A stretch of 64,000 nucleotides of DNA from Nioella aestuarii (lineage in GTDB: Bacteria; Pseudomonadota; Alphaproteobacteria; Rhodobacterales; Rhodobacteraceae): positions 62,001 through 126,000 of the forward strand of contig NZ_JBPBBA010000006.1 in assembly GCF_050896395.1 (NCBI RefSeq). The letters run 5' to 3'. Under the pieces are notes generated by a model. The model did no database searches and had not been told where the DNA came from. It saw only the letters and a program-made list of their open reading frames with translations. Numbering within the stretch: the stretch's first letter is position 1; each line of letters starts with the position of its first letter. Position numbers and translations under genes: made by a program. Of this stretch, positions 26,130 to 37,100 are shown one piece after another.

Positions 26130-26618
26130 TCAGTGATTCTTGCGGAACGTATCCAGTCTGACAACTTCCGCATCATGATGCGGTTCGGCCTCGGCGCCGC
26201 CGGCATCTTCTTCGTGCTCATCGCCCGGAGGCTCATCATCTGGCCCGTCTTCCACCTGCGTCTCGAACCGCAGGCCGAATTCCACCGACGGATCGACAAA
26301 GGTGAGGATGGAATCGAAGGGAATCCGCAGCGGCTCGGGGCTGTCGCCGAAGTTCAGCGTCACCCTGAAGCCATCGTCATCCACGCGCATATCGTCGAAC
26401 CAGTGCTGGATCACGATTGTCATCTCGCCGGGATAGCGGTCCCGCAGCCAGGTGGCGATATCGACATCCGGATGGCGGGTGTCGAAGGTGATGAAGAAGT
26501 GGTGCTCTCCTGGCAGGCCGGTTTCCGACACACCTTCCAGAACGGTCTGAATAAGGCTCCGCATCGCGCGGTGCATCAGGCGCCCATAGGCGATGGAGTC
26601 GGAAGGTTCGTCAGTCAT
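26130..26618 (-). CDS. sspB: ClpXP adaptor SspB (alphaproteobacterial type)
   Basis: A 162-residue adaptor that delivers ssrA-tagged and other substrates to ClpXP. The N-terminal IAYGRLMHRAMRSLIQTVL helix, GEHHFFITFDTRHPDV and MTIVIQHWFDDMRV are conserved in alphaproteobacterial SspB. A long acidic linker (DDEPPGDEHEEDAGG) ends in the EVVRLDTFRK tail that docks on ClpX. ATG at 26618 is chosen over upstream in-frame codons. It is divergent from the PKS gene across a 220-base gap that holds no gene. Confidence 0.92.
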   Translation of the reverse strand: MTDEPSDSIAYGRLMHRAMRSLIQTVLEGVSETGLPGEHHFFITFDTRHPDVDIATWLRDRYPGEMTIVIQHWFDDMRVDDDGFRVTLNFGDSPEPLRIPFDSILTFVDPSVEFGLRFETQVEDGPDDEPPGDEHEEDAGGAEAEPHHDAEVVRLDTFRKNH

Positions 26619-26838
26619 CCACAGCATCCCAGTCCAGTTGGCTCCACCATAGAAGATTCGGGGCCGATGAAAAGGTGCGAGAGACGCCGAGGCTGGACAT
26701 TCCGGCAATGTCCGCAGTCAGCCCGCACCACCTGTTTCCATTTTTCACAGCCGATCCGCGTCTTTGCCCTATTATCACCAAGATAGGGGGGCAGTCTGCA
26801 GCCAATCAACATGCGAAAAAAGCTGGACAAAAGCTGTC

Positions 26839-29800
26839 ATGACCCGAGCAGAGACGACCCCTGAGATAGGGGAAAACGATATCGCCATCGTTGGAATGGC
26901 CGCGCATCTTCCTGGGGCGGAGGACGTGCAGACCTATTGGCGAAACCTGCGCGATGGACTCGAATCCATCCGCAGGCTGAGTCGTGAGGAGTTGCTGGAC
27001 GCCGGAGAGGCCCCGCATCTGATCGACCGGCCCGACTATGTGCCTGCCGCCGCCGTTCTGGACGGGTTCGAACGGTTCGACGCCGACTTTTTCGGGCTGT
27101 CGCCAAAAGAGGCCGCAATCATGGACCCGCAGCATCGCCAGTTTCTGGAAGTTGCCTGGGAAGCGATGGAGCAGGCAGGCCATGTTCCCGATAATTTCGT
27201 TGGAAATATAGGGGTTTACGCGGGCTGCGGCATGGGCAGCTATTTCTATTTCAACGTCTGTACCAACCGCGATCTGGTGGATCAGACCGGCATGTTCCTG
27301 CTGCGCCATACGGGCAATGACAAGGATTTCATGGCCACCCGCGTCAGCCACATCTTCGACCTGCGCGGCCCGTCGATCAACATGCAGACGGCCTGTTCAA
27401 CCTCGTTGGTGGCGACCCATTATGCCTGTCAGGCGCTTCTGATGGGCGAATGCGACATGGCGCTCGCGGGCGGCGTGACGATCGAGCTGCCACACGCGCG
27501 CGGCTACCTGTTCAAAGAAGGGGAAATCCTGTCCCCGGACGGTCATTGCCACGCGTTTGATCACCGGGCCCAGGGCACGGTTTTCGGGTCCGGCGCGGGC
27601 TGCGTTGTGCTGCGCCGTGCAGCGGATGCGATCGCGGACGGGGATCACATTTGGGCCATAATCAAGGGCTCGGCAGTGAACAATGATGGCGCCGATAAGG
27701 CGGGCTACCTCGCGCCTTCCGTTGGTGGGCAGGCCGAGGCGATTGCCGAAGCGCAGGCTTTGGCCGGGATCAGCGCCGAGACCGTGGATTACGTCGAATG
27801 CCACGGCACCGGCACCTATCTTGGCGACCCGATTGAAGTCGCCGCACTGACCGATGCTTTTCGCCGGACGACCAATGCGGTCGGCAGCTGCCGCATCGGC
27901 TCGGTGAAGACCAATATCGGGCATCTCGATACGGCGGCGGGTGTGGCCAGCCTGATCAAAGCGTCGCTGGCGCTGCATCACAAACAGATCCCGCCTTCGC
28001 TTGGCTATGAAAAGCCAAACCCTGCAATCGGGTTCGATGGCTCCCCCTTTGTGATGAACGATCGCCTGACCGACTGGCCCCGGACCGACCACCCGGCGCG
28101 CGCCGGGGTAAATTCGCTTGGCGTAGGCGGCACCAACGCCCATGTGGTGCTGGAGGAAGCGCCGCAACGCGTGGCAAGCGAAGCATCCGATTTCCCCTTC
28201 CAGCTGCTCTGTCTTTCCGCACGCGGGAAATCTGCTCTGGAGGGCAATGCCGAACGGCTTGCCGCGCATTTGGAAGCGAACCCGGACGAAGACCTTGCCG
28301 ACGTGGCATGGACACTCAAGGAAGGTCGCCGCGCATTTGAACGCCGTCGTGTGGTCGTGGCGGAAACGCCCGAGGAAGCTGCCGAAGCGCTGCGCGAAAA
28401 CGATCCGCGCCGGGTCTTTACCCATGCGGTTGTGTCAGACACGCCAGAGATCACCTTCATGTTCCCCGGCGGCGGTGCACAATATGCAGGGATGGCGCGT
28501 GATCTCTATGAGACCGAGCCGGTTTTCGCCGACTGGATGGATCGTGGGTTTGAGGTGCTGGAACCCAAGCTCGATTTCGACATCCGCGCCCTTTGGCTGC
28601 CCGAACCGGGCGACGAGGACGCCGCAAATGAGCGGCTGAAGACGCCCTCTGTCCAGCTGCCGCTGATCATGATCGTGGAATACGCGCTGGCGCAGCTCTG
28701 GATGAGCTGGGGGGTAGAGCCCAAGGCGCTCATTGGCCATTCAATGGGCGAAAACACTGCCGCCTGCCTGGCTGGCGTGATGAGCTTCGAGGACTGTATC
28801 GGGCTGGTACACCTGCGGGGGCAGTTGATGGATTCGGTAGAACCCGGCGGTATGCTGTCGGTTGCCCTCAGCCCCGAGGCGCTGCAACCCTATCTGGGCG
28901 AAGACCTTGATCTGGCCGTGGTGAATGGCCCTGAACTGACGGTTGCCTCCGGCGCGGATGCCGCGTTGGACAAGCTGGCCGAGCGGCTGAAGGCCGAAGA
29001 CATTCACTGCCAGCGCATTGCGATCAACATCGCCGCCCATTCCCGGTTGCTCGATCCGATTCTTGAGCGCTTTGGTGATTACCTGCGGTCCATCGACCTG
29101 CATGCGCCGCAGATTCCTGTGATCTCCAACCGGTCGGGCCAAATTCTCTCGGATGCCGAGGCGCAAAGCCCCGACTACTGGGTCAACCACCTGCGTGGCG
29201 CAGTGCGTTTTGCTGATGGTCTGGCCACGCTCGCGGAAAACCCGCATCGCGTGTATCTGGAGGTTGGTCCTGGCAAGGCACTCACGTCTCTCGCCGGTCA
29301 GCACCCTGCCATCGATGCCAACCAGGTCATCAACTCCCTGCGCCATCCCGATGATACCACCGCGGATGACGCCTATTTCCTCGCCACGCTTGGCCGGATC
29401 TGGGCTGTCGGCGGCAGTTTTGACTGGGGCCAGTACTGGGGCGAGGCGCGCAGGAACCGAGTGGTCCTGCCAACCTACTCCTTCCAAAAATCCCCCTATT
29501 TCATCGAACGGACAGCGCCGCAGATCGAAATCGGTAGTGACTGGCTGATGCGCGAGGACGACCCGGCGCAATGGGGTTGGAAACCAGTCTGGCGACCGAC
29601 CTACGCACCCTGCGAGGTGGACCTTGCGGGCGATCTGTCAGACGCCGCACAGGAAAACTGGCTGATCTTCGCGGATGAGGCCGGGGTTGCCGACCAACTG
29701 GCTGACCGTCTGACCGACGCTGGTCATTCCGTGATACGCGTTTCCCCCGGCGATGCTTTCGCGCGCACCAGAACGGGCTTTGTGCTGCCCCCTGAACGGG

Positions 29801-32800
29801 GGCGCGAAGGCTATGACCAGCTTTTGCGCGCCTTGGCTGAAGACGGGACTCTGCCCACCCGAATCGCGCATATGTGGTTGCTGACCAAGGGCGAACATCA
29901 CCGTCCGGGGTCTAGCTTCTTCCACCGGATGCAGGAACAGGGGTTCTGGTCGCTGTTTTATCTTTCGCAGGCTTGGGCCGACGAGGGCACCGGGCCGCTT
30001 CATATCGACGTGATCACCAACGGTGCCGCGCAGGTCAGGGCGGAGTCACTGCCACACGCTTCCAAGTCCACCATCATGGGGCCAGCTCGGGTGATCCCGC
30101 GTGAATTCCCCTCTCTGTCGGTTGCCGTGCTGGATGTTGATACGTTCGACTCCGCGCCGGTGCTGGAGGAGATGCTGTCCGTGCCTGCAAACCGTGTTGC
30201 AGCAGTTCGCGTTGGCAAAAGGTTTGAGCAGGGCTGGAAAAAGACGGAGCTGCCAGAGGCCGACACGCTTAACATCCGTGAAGGTGCGACTGTGCTTCTA
30301 ACAGGTGGATATGGTGGTATCGGCACTACCGTGGCCGAGGAACTGATCCGTCGCCACAGGGCTAAGATCGTGCTTGTGTCCCGCAGCGGGTTGCCGCCGC
30401 GCGACCGCTGGTCGAGCCTTCTGAACAATGCCGCACCAACCGACCGGACAGCTGCACGTATCCGTGCCGTGAAGCGGTTGGAAGCCGCCGGAGGCGAGGT
30501 TCTGCCGCTCGCGGCGGATGTCTCAAACGTCGAGGAAATGCGCGCCGCCATCGCCGAGGCAGAGACGCGATTTGGCAAGATCAGTGGCGTGATCCACGCG
30601 GCGGGTGTCATTGACGATGCGCCGATCCTTGCAAAGTCGCCCTCTCGTATCGAGGACGTCTTCACGCCAAAGATCCACGGCACGCAGGTGCTGGATACTC
30701 TGTTCCCTGATGGCACGCTCGAATGGATGGTGCTCTTTTCCTCCAGTTCGACCGCAACCGCGCCCGCGGGGCAGGTGGACTACGTGGCCGCCAATGAATA
30801 CCTCAACGCCTATGCCAAAGCGCGTGCAGGTGGCACGACCCGGGTGTTGGCAATTGATTGGGGGATCTGGTCGGATGTGGGCATGGCCGCCGAGTCGATG
30901 CAGGCGCGTGAGGCCGAGCCGCCAGCGCCGGTGCCCGTCAAGCTGCCGTTGCTCGATACCGCAGGCTTTGACGCCGATGGCAATCGTCGCTTCGAAGCCC
31001 AGTGGCGCCCGGAAAGCCGGTGGGTTCTGGACCAGCACCGGACCAAGGCTGGCGACGCACTGTTGCCCGGCACCGGTTATCTGGAGCTTGTGGCCGAGGC
31101 GTTGGAGGGGCAGGGTGAGGACCGGCCTTTCGAGATCCGTGACCTCTGGTTCCTGCGCCCTCTGCGGACTGAGGATCAGCAGACCACCCGAATTCGCCTG
31201 ACCCTGCCGCGCAGCGCTCAGGGCTATGATGTCCGGGTCGAAAGCGCGCCCGAAGGCGCAGGATGGAACCTGAACGCCGAGGCTGGAATTCGCCTGTTGC
31301 CGATGGATCCGCCTGCGCGACTGGACATACCGGCTTTGGAGACCCGTTTGGGCGAGGTTACCCGCGCCGAACCTGGGCAAAGCCTGATCAGCCCGCAAGA
31401 GGCGCATCTGCGCTTCGGTGCGGGCTGGCGTGTGCTGCGTGAAACCCGGCTGGGGCAGGGCGAGGGAATGGCGCGACTGTCGCTGGAGGAACACGATAAC
31501 CGCTGGCGTCTGCCTCCGGGCTTGGTGGATCTTGCGACCGGTTGGGCGATGGACCTGATCGAGGGGTATCGTCCCGATGCGCTCTGGGTGCCGGTGAACT
31601 ATGCCTCGGTGAAGGTCTTTCGGGCCTTGCCGTCCGAGGTCATTTCATATGTTCGCAACGCCAGCGAGAACCTCGCAAGCGACCAAACGGCAAGCTTCGA
31701 CATCACACTTACCGCGCCCGATGGCACGGTTTGCGTCCAGATCTCGGGCTTCACCATTCGTCGTCTTGTGGGCAACATCGCGTTCGCCGCAGCACCTGCC
31801 AAACAGGCCGAAACCGATGGCCCGCGTCCGCTTTCGCCTGCCGAAGAGCGCCTGCGCCACAACATCGCCCAAGGCATCAAGCCGGAGGAAGGGGCCAAGG
31901 CATTCCTCCAGGCTCTGGCCAGCCCGCTGCCGCGGGTGCTGATTTCTTCGCTCAATCTTGACGCGCTGATCGCACAGGCAGGAACCGAAGAGGCGCAAGC
32001 CAGCCAAGGCTTTGAGCGGCCCGAGCTAGACAGCGATTTTGTGGAACCGGAAGGCCCCATCGAGGAAACGCTTGCGGGCTTCTGGCGCGAGCTTTTGGGG
32101 GTCGCTCAGGTGGGGGCCGAGGACAGTTTCTTTGACCTCGGCGGCCATTCCCTGATTGCCGTTCGGCTTTTTGCCATGGTTAAGAAAACCTGGGCGGTGG
32201 ACTTCCCGATTTCGGTTCTCTTCGAGGCCCCCACAATCCGCAAGATCGCAGGTTTGGTGGCCGCGCAGGGTGTTCGTACCGAGCCCGGCGAAGATGCGCC
32301 GAAACGCGAGGAACCCACCCGTCGCTTTACCCATCTTGTGCCCATGCATCAGGGTGAGGGTGGGCCCAAAACCCCCTTCTTCCTCGTTGCGGGGATGTTC
32401 GGAAACGTTCTGAACCTGCGCCACCTTGCGCATCTTCTGGGCCAGGATCGGCCGTTCTACGGGATGCAAGCCAAGGGGTTGTTCGGTGAGGATGAACCGC
32501 ATCGCTCAGTCAAAGAGGCCGCGCGCGACTATATTTCCGAAATTCGGGCCATTCAGCCGCATGGGCCTTATTTGCTCGGCGGGTTCTCAGGTGGTGGCAT
32601 CACCGCCTACGAGATTGCGCAGCAGCTGACCGCAGACGGTGAAGAAGTGGCAGCGCTGGTCATGCTCGACACACCCCTGCCGCAACGCCGAGAACTGTCG
32701 CGTGCCGACCGCATTGCCATCCAGATGCAGGAACTGCGGGCGGGCGGGTTTGCGTACCCGGTCAAATGGCTTGCGCGTCGGATCCGGTGGGAATTCGCCA

Positions 32801-33186
32801 AGCGTCGTCAGAAGACGGATGTTGAAGGCGATAGCCCCGTCTTCCACAACGCGGCAATCGAGGCGGCTTTCCTGGACTCTGTGGCAAGCTATCACTTACA
32901 GCCATGGCACGGACCGCTGACGTTGTTCCGTCCTCCGATGGTTGGCAAATGGACGCTTTCTGAGGGACGGCTGGTCAATTCGGAACGCGCTTATGTGACC
33001 CATGACAATGATTGGTCAGAATGGGCGCCGGAGCTTCAGGTGTTCGAGGTGCCGGGCGATCATGACTCCATGGTACTGGAGCCAAATGTGCGGGTATTGG
33101 CCGCGCGCATGGGCAAGGTGATTGAAGCTGCTGACCGTGCGCAGCAGATTGCGCAAGCGTGGGAGGGCAGCCATGCCGCCGAATAA
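26839..33186 (+). CDS. type I polyketide synthase KS-AT-KR-DH-ACP-TE
   Basis: A 2115-residue multienzyme. KS at about 14-440 with the Cys186, His322 and His362 triad (TACSTS, VECHGTG, NIGHLD). AT at 538-830 with GHSMG (Ser635) and His734; its specificity motif reads IAAH, not clearly malonyl or methylmalonyl. KR at about 935-1345 with TGGYGGIG and Tyr1315/Asn1319; the IDD motif suggests a B-type ketoreductase. A hotdog DH-like domain at 1370-1645 follows KR, with His1400 and Asp1564. ACP Ser1771 (LGGHSL), then a thioesterase with Ser1917 (GFSGG), Asp1944 and His2075. First gene of the operon; its end overlaps the glycosyltransferase start by 14 bases. ATG at 26839 chosen because the KS begins soon after. 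Confidence 0.95.
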   Translation: MTRAETTPEIGENDIAIVGMAAHLPGAEDVQTYWRNLRDGLESIRRLSREELLDAGEAPHLIDRPDYVPAAAVLDGFERFDADFFGLSPKEAAIMDPQHRQFLEVAWEAMEQAGHVPDNFVGNIGVYAGCGMGSYFYFNVCTNRDLVDQTGMFLLRHTGNDKDFMATRVSHIFDLRGPSINMQTACSTSLVATHYACQALLMGECDMALAGGVTIELPHARGYLFKEGEILSPDGHCHAFDHRAQGTVFGSGAGCVVLRRAADAIADGDHIWAIIKGSAVNNDGADKAGYLAPSVGGQAEAIAEAQALAGISAETVDYVECHGTGTYLGDPIEVAALTDAFRRTTNAVGSCRIGSVKTNIGHLDTAAGVASLIKASLALHHKQIPPSLGYEKPNPAIGFDGSPFVMNDRLTDWPRTDHPARAGVNSLGVGGTNAHVVLEEAPQRVASEASDFPFQLLCLSARGKSALEGNAERLAAHLEANPDEDLADVAWTLKEGRRAFERRRVVVAETPEEAAEALRENDPRRVFTHAVVSDTPEITFMFPGGGAQYAGMARDLYETEPVFADWMDRGFEVLEPKLDFDIRALWLPEPGDEDAANERLKTPSVQLPLIMIVEYALAQLWMSWGVEPKALIGHSMGENTAACLAGVMSFEDCIGLVHLRGQLMDSVEPGGMLSVALSPEALQPYLGEDLDLAVVNGPELTVASGADAALDKLAERLKAEDIHCQRIAINIAAHSRLLDPILERFGDYLRSIDLHAPQIPVISNRSGQILSDAEAQSPDYWVNHLRGAVRFADGLATLAENPHRVYLEVGPGKALTSLAGQHPAIDANQVINSLRHPDDTTADDAYFLATLGRIWAVGGSFDWGQYWGEARRNRVVLPTYSFQKSPYFIERTAPQIEIGSDWLMREDDPAQWGWKPVWRPTYAPCEVDLAGDLSDAAQENWLIFADEAGVADQLADRLTDAGHSVIRVSPGDAFARTRTGFVLPPERGREGYDQLLRALAEDGTLPTRIAHMWLLTKGEHHRPGSSFFHRMQEQGFWSLFYLSQAWADEGTGPLHIDVITNGAAQVRAESLPHASKSTIMGPARVIPREFPSLSVAVLDVDTFDSAPVLEEMLSVPANRVAAVRVGKRFEQGWKKTELPEADTLNIREGATVLLTGGYGGIGTTVAEELIRRHRAKIVLVSRSGLPPRDRWSSLLNNAAPTDRTAARIRAVKRLEAAGGEVLPLAADVSNVEEMRAAIAEAETRFGKISGVIHAAGVIDDAPILAKSPSRIEDVFTPKIHGTQVLDTLFPDGTLEWMVLFSSSSTATAPAGQVDYVAANEYLNAYAKARAGGTTRVLAIDWGIWSDVGMAAESMQAREAEPPAPVPVKLPLLDTAGFDADGNRRFEAQWRPESRWVLDQHRTKAGDALLPGTGYLELVAEALEGQGEDRPFEIRDLWFLRPLRTEDQQTTRIRLTLPRSAQGYDVRVESAPEGAGWNLNAEAGIRLLPMDPPARLDIPALETRLGEVTRAEPGQSLISPQEAHLRFGAGWRVLRETRLGQGEGMARLSLEEHDNRWRLPPGLVDLATGWAMDLIEGYRPDALWVPVNYASVKVFRALPSEVISYVRNASENLASDQTASFDITLTAPDGTVCVQISGFTIRRLVGNIAFAAAPAKQAETDGPRPLSPAEERLRHNIAQGIKPEEGAKAFLQALASPLPRVLISSLNLDALIAQAGTEEAQASQGFERPELDSDFVEPEGPIEETLAGFWRELLGVAQVGAEDSFFDLGGHSLIAVRLFAMVKKTWAVDFPISVLFEAPTIRKIAGLVAAQGVRTEPGEDAPKREEPTRRFTHLVPMHQGEGGPKTPFFLVAGMFGNVLNLRHLAHLLGQDRPFYGMQAKGLFGEDEPHRSVKEAARDYISEIRAIQPHGPYLLGGFSGGGITAYEIAQQLTADGEEVAALVMLDTPLPQRRELSRADRIAIQMQELRAGGFAYPVKWLARRIRWEFAKRRQKTDVEGDSPVFHNAAIEAAFLDSVASYHLQPWHGPLTLFRPPMVGKWTLSEGRLVNSERAYVTHDNDWSEWAPELQVFEVPGDHDSMVLEPNVRVLAARMGKVIEAADRAQQIAQAWEGSHAAE

Positions 33187-34171
33187 CCCCAAGCTGCTTA
33201 CGGTTCTGCTCAACTGGCGCACAGCTGACATGACCCTGCGCGCGGCGGAAACCGCCTTGCGGGAAATGGAGGGAATCTCCGGGGAACTGGTGATTGTCGA
33301 CAATGATTCTCAGGACGGATCATTTGAACAGATGACCCGGATTGTAAGCGAACGTGGATGGGCGCGAACCCGTGTGATCCAATCGGGCCGCAACGGCGGG
33401 TTCGGGGCGGGCAACAATGTCGGCATCCGGGCCGGTCTGTCGGACGGTACCCGCGCGGATTATGTCTATATCCTGAACTCCGACGCCTTTCCTGACCCCG
33501 GGGCGATCCGGGCTTTGCTGGACCATCTGCAAGCCCATCCCGATACCGGTTTCGCGGGCAGCTATATTCATGGCCCCGATGATGAACCGCACCTGACCAC
33601 CTTTCGCTTTCCGACCATCGCAAGCGAATTCGAAGGTGCAGTACGGCTTGGCCCCATCAGCCGTTGGCTGCGCAACCAGGCGGTTCCGGTGCCGATTCCC
33701 GACAAGACGACCCGCGTCGATTGGCTGGCAGGAGCGAGCTTGATGATGCGGATGGAAGTGTTGGAGGAGATCGGTCTTTTTGATGAAAGTTTCTTTCTCT
33801 ATTTCGAGGAGACAGATCTGTGCCATCGCGCAAAGAATGCCGGATACCCAACTGATTTTGTGAGAGAAAGCTCAGTCACGCATATCGGGTCGGTCTCTAC
33901 CGGCATGAAGGAGTGGCAAGAGGTTCCAGGCTATTGGTTCGACTCTCGCCGGCACTATTTCGAAAAGACCCACGGCCGCGCCTATGCGCGCATCGCCACG
34001 CTGTCGCATCTGGCGGGCGGGGTTTTGCACCGGCTGCGCTGTGCGCTGACTGGCCGAAAACCGGCAGATCCGCCGCGTTTTTTGCGCAGTCTTTTGTCCC
34101 ATGAATTCAAACAGACCCCGTCCGGGGCCGCCCAAGGGCGCAATCCAGCCCCCCGCATGACAGGAGTGTAG
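33173..34171 (+). CDS. family 2 glycosyltransferase (rhamnosyltransferase-like)
   Basis: A 332-residue GT-A fold enzyme. The nucleotide-sugar site ELVIVDNDSQDGS, the metal-binding YILNSDAFPDPGA and the acceptor-side motif GASLMMRMEVLEEIGLFDE followed by FFLYFEETDLCHRAK are typical of WbbL/RfbN-like rhamnosyl and related transferases. GGAGGG precedes the ATG at 33173, which lies inside the PKS 3' end, so the two are coupled. It stands between the PKS and NRPS genes, which suggests that it glycosylates the product, though a role in the neighbouring surface glycan is possible. Confidence 0.88.
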   Translation: MPPNNPKLLTVLLNWRTADMTLRAAETALREMEGISGELVIVDNDSQDGSFEQMTRIVSERGWARTRVIQSGRNGGFGAGNNVGIRAGLSDGTRADYVYILNSDAFPDPGAIRALLDHLQAHPDTGFAGSYIHGPDDEPHLTTFRFPTIASEFEGAVRLGPISRWLRNQAVPVPIPDKTTRVDWLAGASLMMRMEVLEEIGLFDESFFLYFEETDLCHRAKNAGYPTDFVRESSVTHIGSVSTGMKEWQEVPGYWFDSRRHYFEKTHGRAYARIATLSHLAGGVLHRLRCALTGRKPADPPRFLRSLLSHEFKQTPSGAAQGRNPAPRMTGV

Positions 34172-34175
34172 TCCT

Positions 34176-37100
34176 ATGGCCCAGTTTTCCTCTCTTATTA
34201 TCGGTCACGACACTTTGGCGCTGAACTGCGCGAAGATGCTTGCGGGCGCTGGTCATCCGATCCGCGCCGTTGTCAGCCGCTGCCCGGACTTCCGTGCGTG
34301 GGCGAAGGCCGAAGGGCTGCCCCTGATTGAGCCGGGCGAAAACTTGAAGGATCGACTTCAAGATATTGAATTTGAATGGATATTGTCGATTGCAAATCTC
34401 GATATTATCCCTGCTGATGTCCTGGCGTTGGCACGCGAAGGCGCGGTCAACTTTCACGATGGTCCCTTACCGGCCTATGCCGGTCTAAATGCCCCGGTCT
34501 GGGCGCTGCTGAACGGCGAAACCTCTCATGGTGTTACCTGGCATCGGATCGAAGGCGGTGTGGATGAGGGCAATATTCTGTCGCAACGGTCTGTCGAGAT
34601 TGCACCGGGCGAAACGGCCCTGACGCTGAACACCAAGTGCTACGCAGCGGCTCTGGACAGTTTCTCCGAGGTCATCGCAGCCCTTTCGGAAGGGCGTGCA
34701 GAGGGAACCCAACAAGATCTTTCGCGCCGCAGCTACTATGCCCGGAACAGCCGTCCGAATGCTGGTGGACTAGTTGATATAACGCTTAGTATCAGTGAGA
34801 TAACAGGCCTTGTTCATGCGTTGGATCATGGTGATTACTGGAACCCGCTGACCTGTCCAAAACTGGATACCGGAACCGAAATTCTGCTTGTTGGGGATGC
34901 CGAACGGGCCGATGGCACCGGCGTGCCCGGCACTGTGCTGGAAGTTACTGGCGGCACTGCCACCATCGCGGTGGCAGACGGTGCCGTGCGCTTCGGTCGG
35001 TTCCGCGCCGCTGATGGCGCGCCAGTCATACTGGCCGATCATCTTGGCGCTGGCCATCAGCTGCCGACGGACCAGAACCGCGCCGGAATTACTGAGGCAA
35101 TGGCCGCCGTTGCCCCGAGCGACCCTTTTTGGCGCAAGCGGCTAGAAGCCATGGTTCCCGCAAGCTTTGCTTTCCATCCGGGATCGGGGAGCGGGAAGGC
35201 GACCCGGCGGGTTGTGCTGCCTGATGGCGTAAATGCGCGTCAGGCCTTGGCGCGGTTCGCAATGCTGGCGCTTCGCAAGGGTGAGGGAGAAGCCGTCGAT
35301 CTGGCCCTGCAAATGCCAACGGCCATGCCGGGCTACATCACGCCTTGGGTGCCGGTTACCATTGATCCTGACGGCAATCTGGAAGAGGCAGAACAGCGGT
35401 TCACGGCACGCATTGACGCTGCTCGCGCGAAAGGCCCGTTCGCAACCGACCTGCCTGCCCGCATTCCGGGGATGTCCGGTCTGACGGTGCCCGCTTTCGC
35501 CATCGGTCATGACCCGGTTCCCGGCGCCGCCCTGACACTGTCGGAAGACGGTCAGACCCTTATGGCTGATACAGCTCAGGTGACCGAGCCGGAGCTGGAT
35601 CTGATCGCCGCCCGGCTGGAACATGTGCTGACAGCAGATCCGGCAACGCCGGTGGCTGAGCTGTCCATCGTGCCCGATTGCGAGCGGCAGAAACTGATCC
35701 ACGACTGGAACGCCACTGATACGGACTATGACCGTGCCCATTGCATCCACCAGATGTTCGAAACCCAGGCTGCAAAGACGCCGGACGCGACCGCACTGAT
35801 TTTCGAGGGTGAACAGCTGACATATGCGCAGCTCAATACCCGCGCCAACCGCGTGGCGCATGTATTGGCCGGGCTTGGGGTGCGACGGGGTGATCTTGTA
35901 GGGCTCAATATCCGCCGGTCAGCCGACCTGCTGATTGGGGCCATTGCCATCCACAAGGCGGGTGGGGCGTATGTGCCGCTTGATCCCGACTATCCGGCGG
36001 ACCGTGTGGCGCTTTACGTTGAAGACAGCGGCGCGAAGGTGATCCTGACCGAAGCGGAGCTGACCGCGCATTTGCCCCCGCATCAGGCCCAGGTGCTGGA
36101 AATTGACCGCGATCCGCGAATTGCCTCGGCCCCGGATACGGACCCTGACAGCGGTGTCACATCAGAAGATCTGGCCTATCTGATCTATACCTCCGGGTCC
36201 ACCGGACGGCCCAAGGGCGTTATGATCGAACATCGCAATGTCTCGAACTTCTTCACCGGCATGGACGGGCGCATTGACCATGAAAGCGGCGGTGTCTGGC
36301 TGGCCGTTACCAGCCTGTCCTTCGATATTTCAGTGTTGGAGCTGTTCTGGACCCTCGCGCGGGGGTTCACGGTCGTCATCTCGGGCGATGAAAACCGCAC
36401 GCTGGTCAGCAATGGGCGCATCGGCCAGACCGGTCGGGGAATGGATTTTTCCCTGTTCTACTGGGGGAATGATGACGGTGTGGGTCGTGATAAATACGCA
36501 ATGCTGCTAGAAGGCGCGACGTTTGCCGACCAGAACGGCTTTTGCGCGGTCTGGACGCCGGAACGCCATTTCCACGCCTTTGGCGGGCCTTACCCGAACC
36601 CCTCGGTTACTGGGGCTGCCGTTGCGGCTGTGACGCGCAATCTGTCGGTGCGCGCAGGATCCTGCGTTGCTCCGCTGCACCACCCGGCAAGGATTGCCGA
36701 GGAATGGGCGGTGATCGACAACCTCACGAACGGGCGTGCTGCGATTGGAATTGCCAGCGGCTGGCAACCGCATGATTTCGTGCTGAGGCCCGAAAACACG
36801 CCACCCAACAACAAACCGGCAATGTATGACGCGATCGACAAACTGCGGGCTTTGTGGCGGGGAGAGGAAGTCGCCTTCCCAATGGCGGACGGATCCGAAC
36901 ACAAGGTCATAACGCAACCGCGCCCCGTGTCGAAGGAACTGGCTATCTGGGTCACGACCGCAGGCAACCCTGACACCTGGCGAGAGGCCGGAGAAATCGG
37001 GGCCAATGTGCTGACGCACCTTCTGGGCCAGTCGGTTGATGAGGTCGGTGAAAAGATCAAGATCTACCATGATGCGCTGCGCGCCGGTGGCCGCAACCCT

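Noticed and set aside
34176..35700. Complete condensation domain in the NRPS
   Set aside because: Only a C-terminal-like half is recognisable and the HHxxxDG motif is absent.
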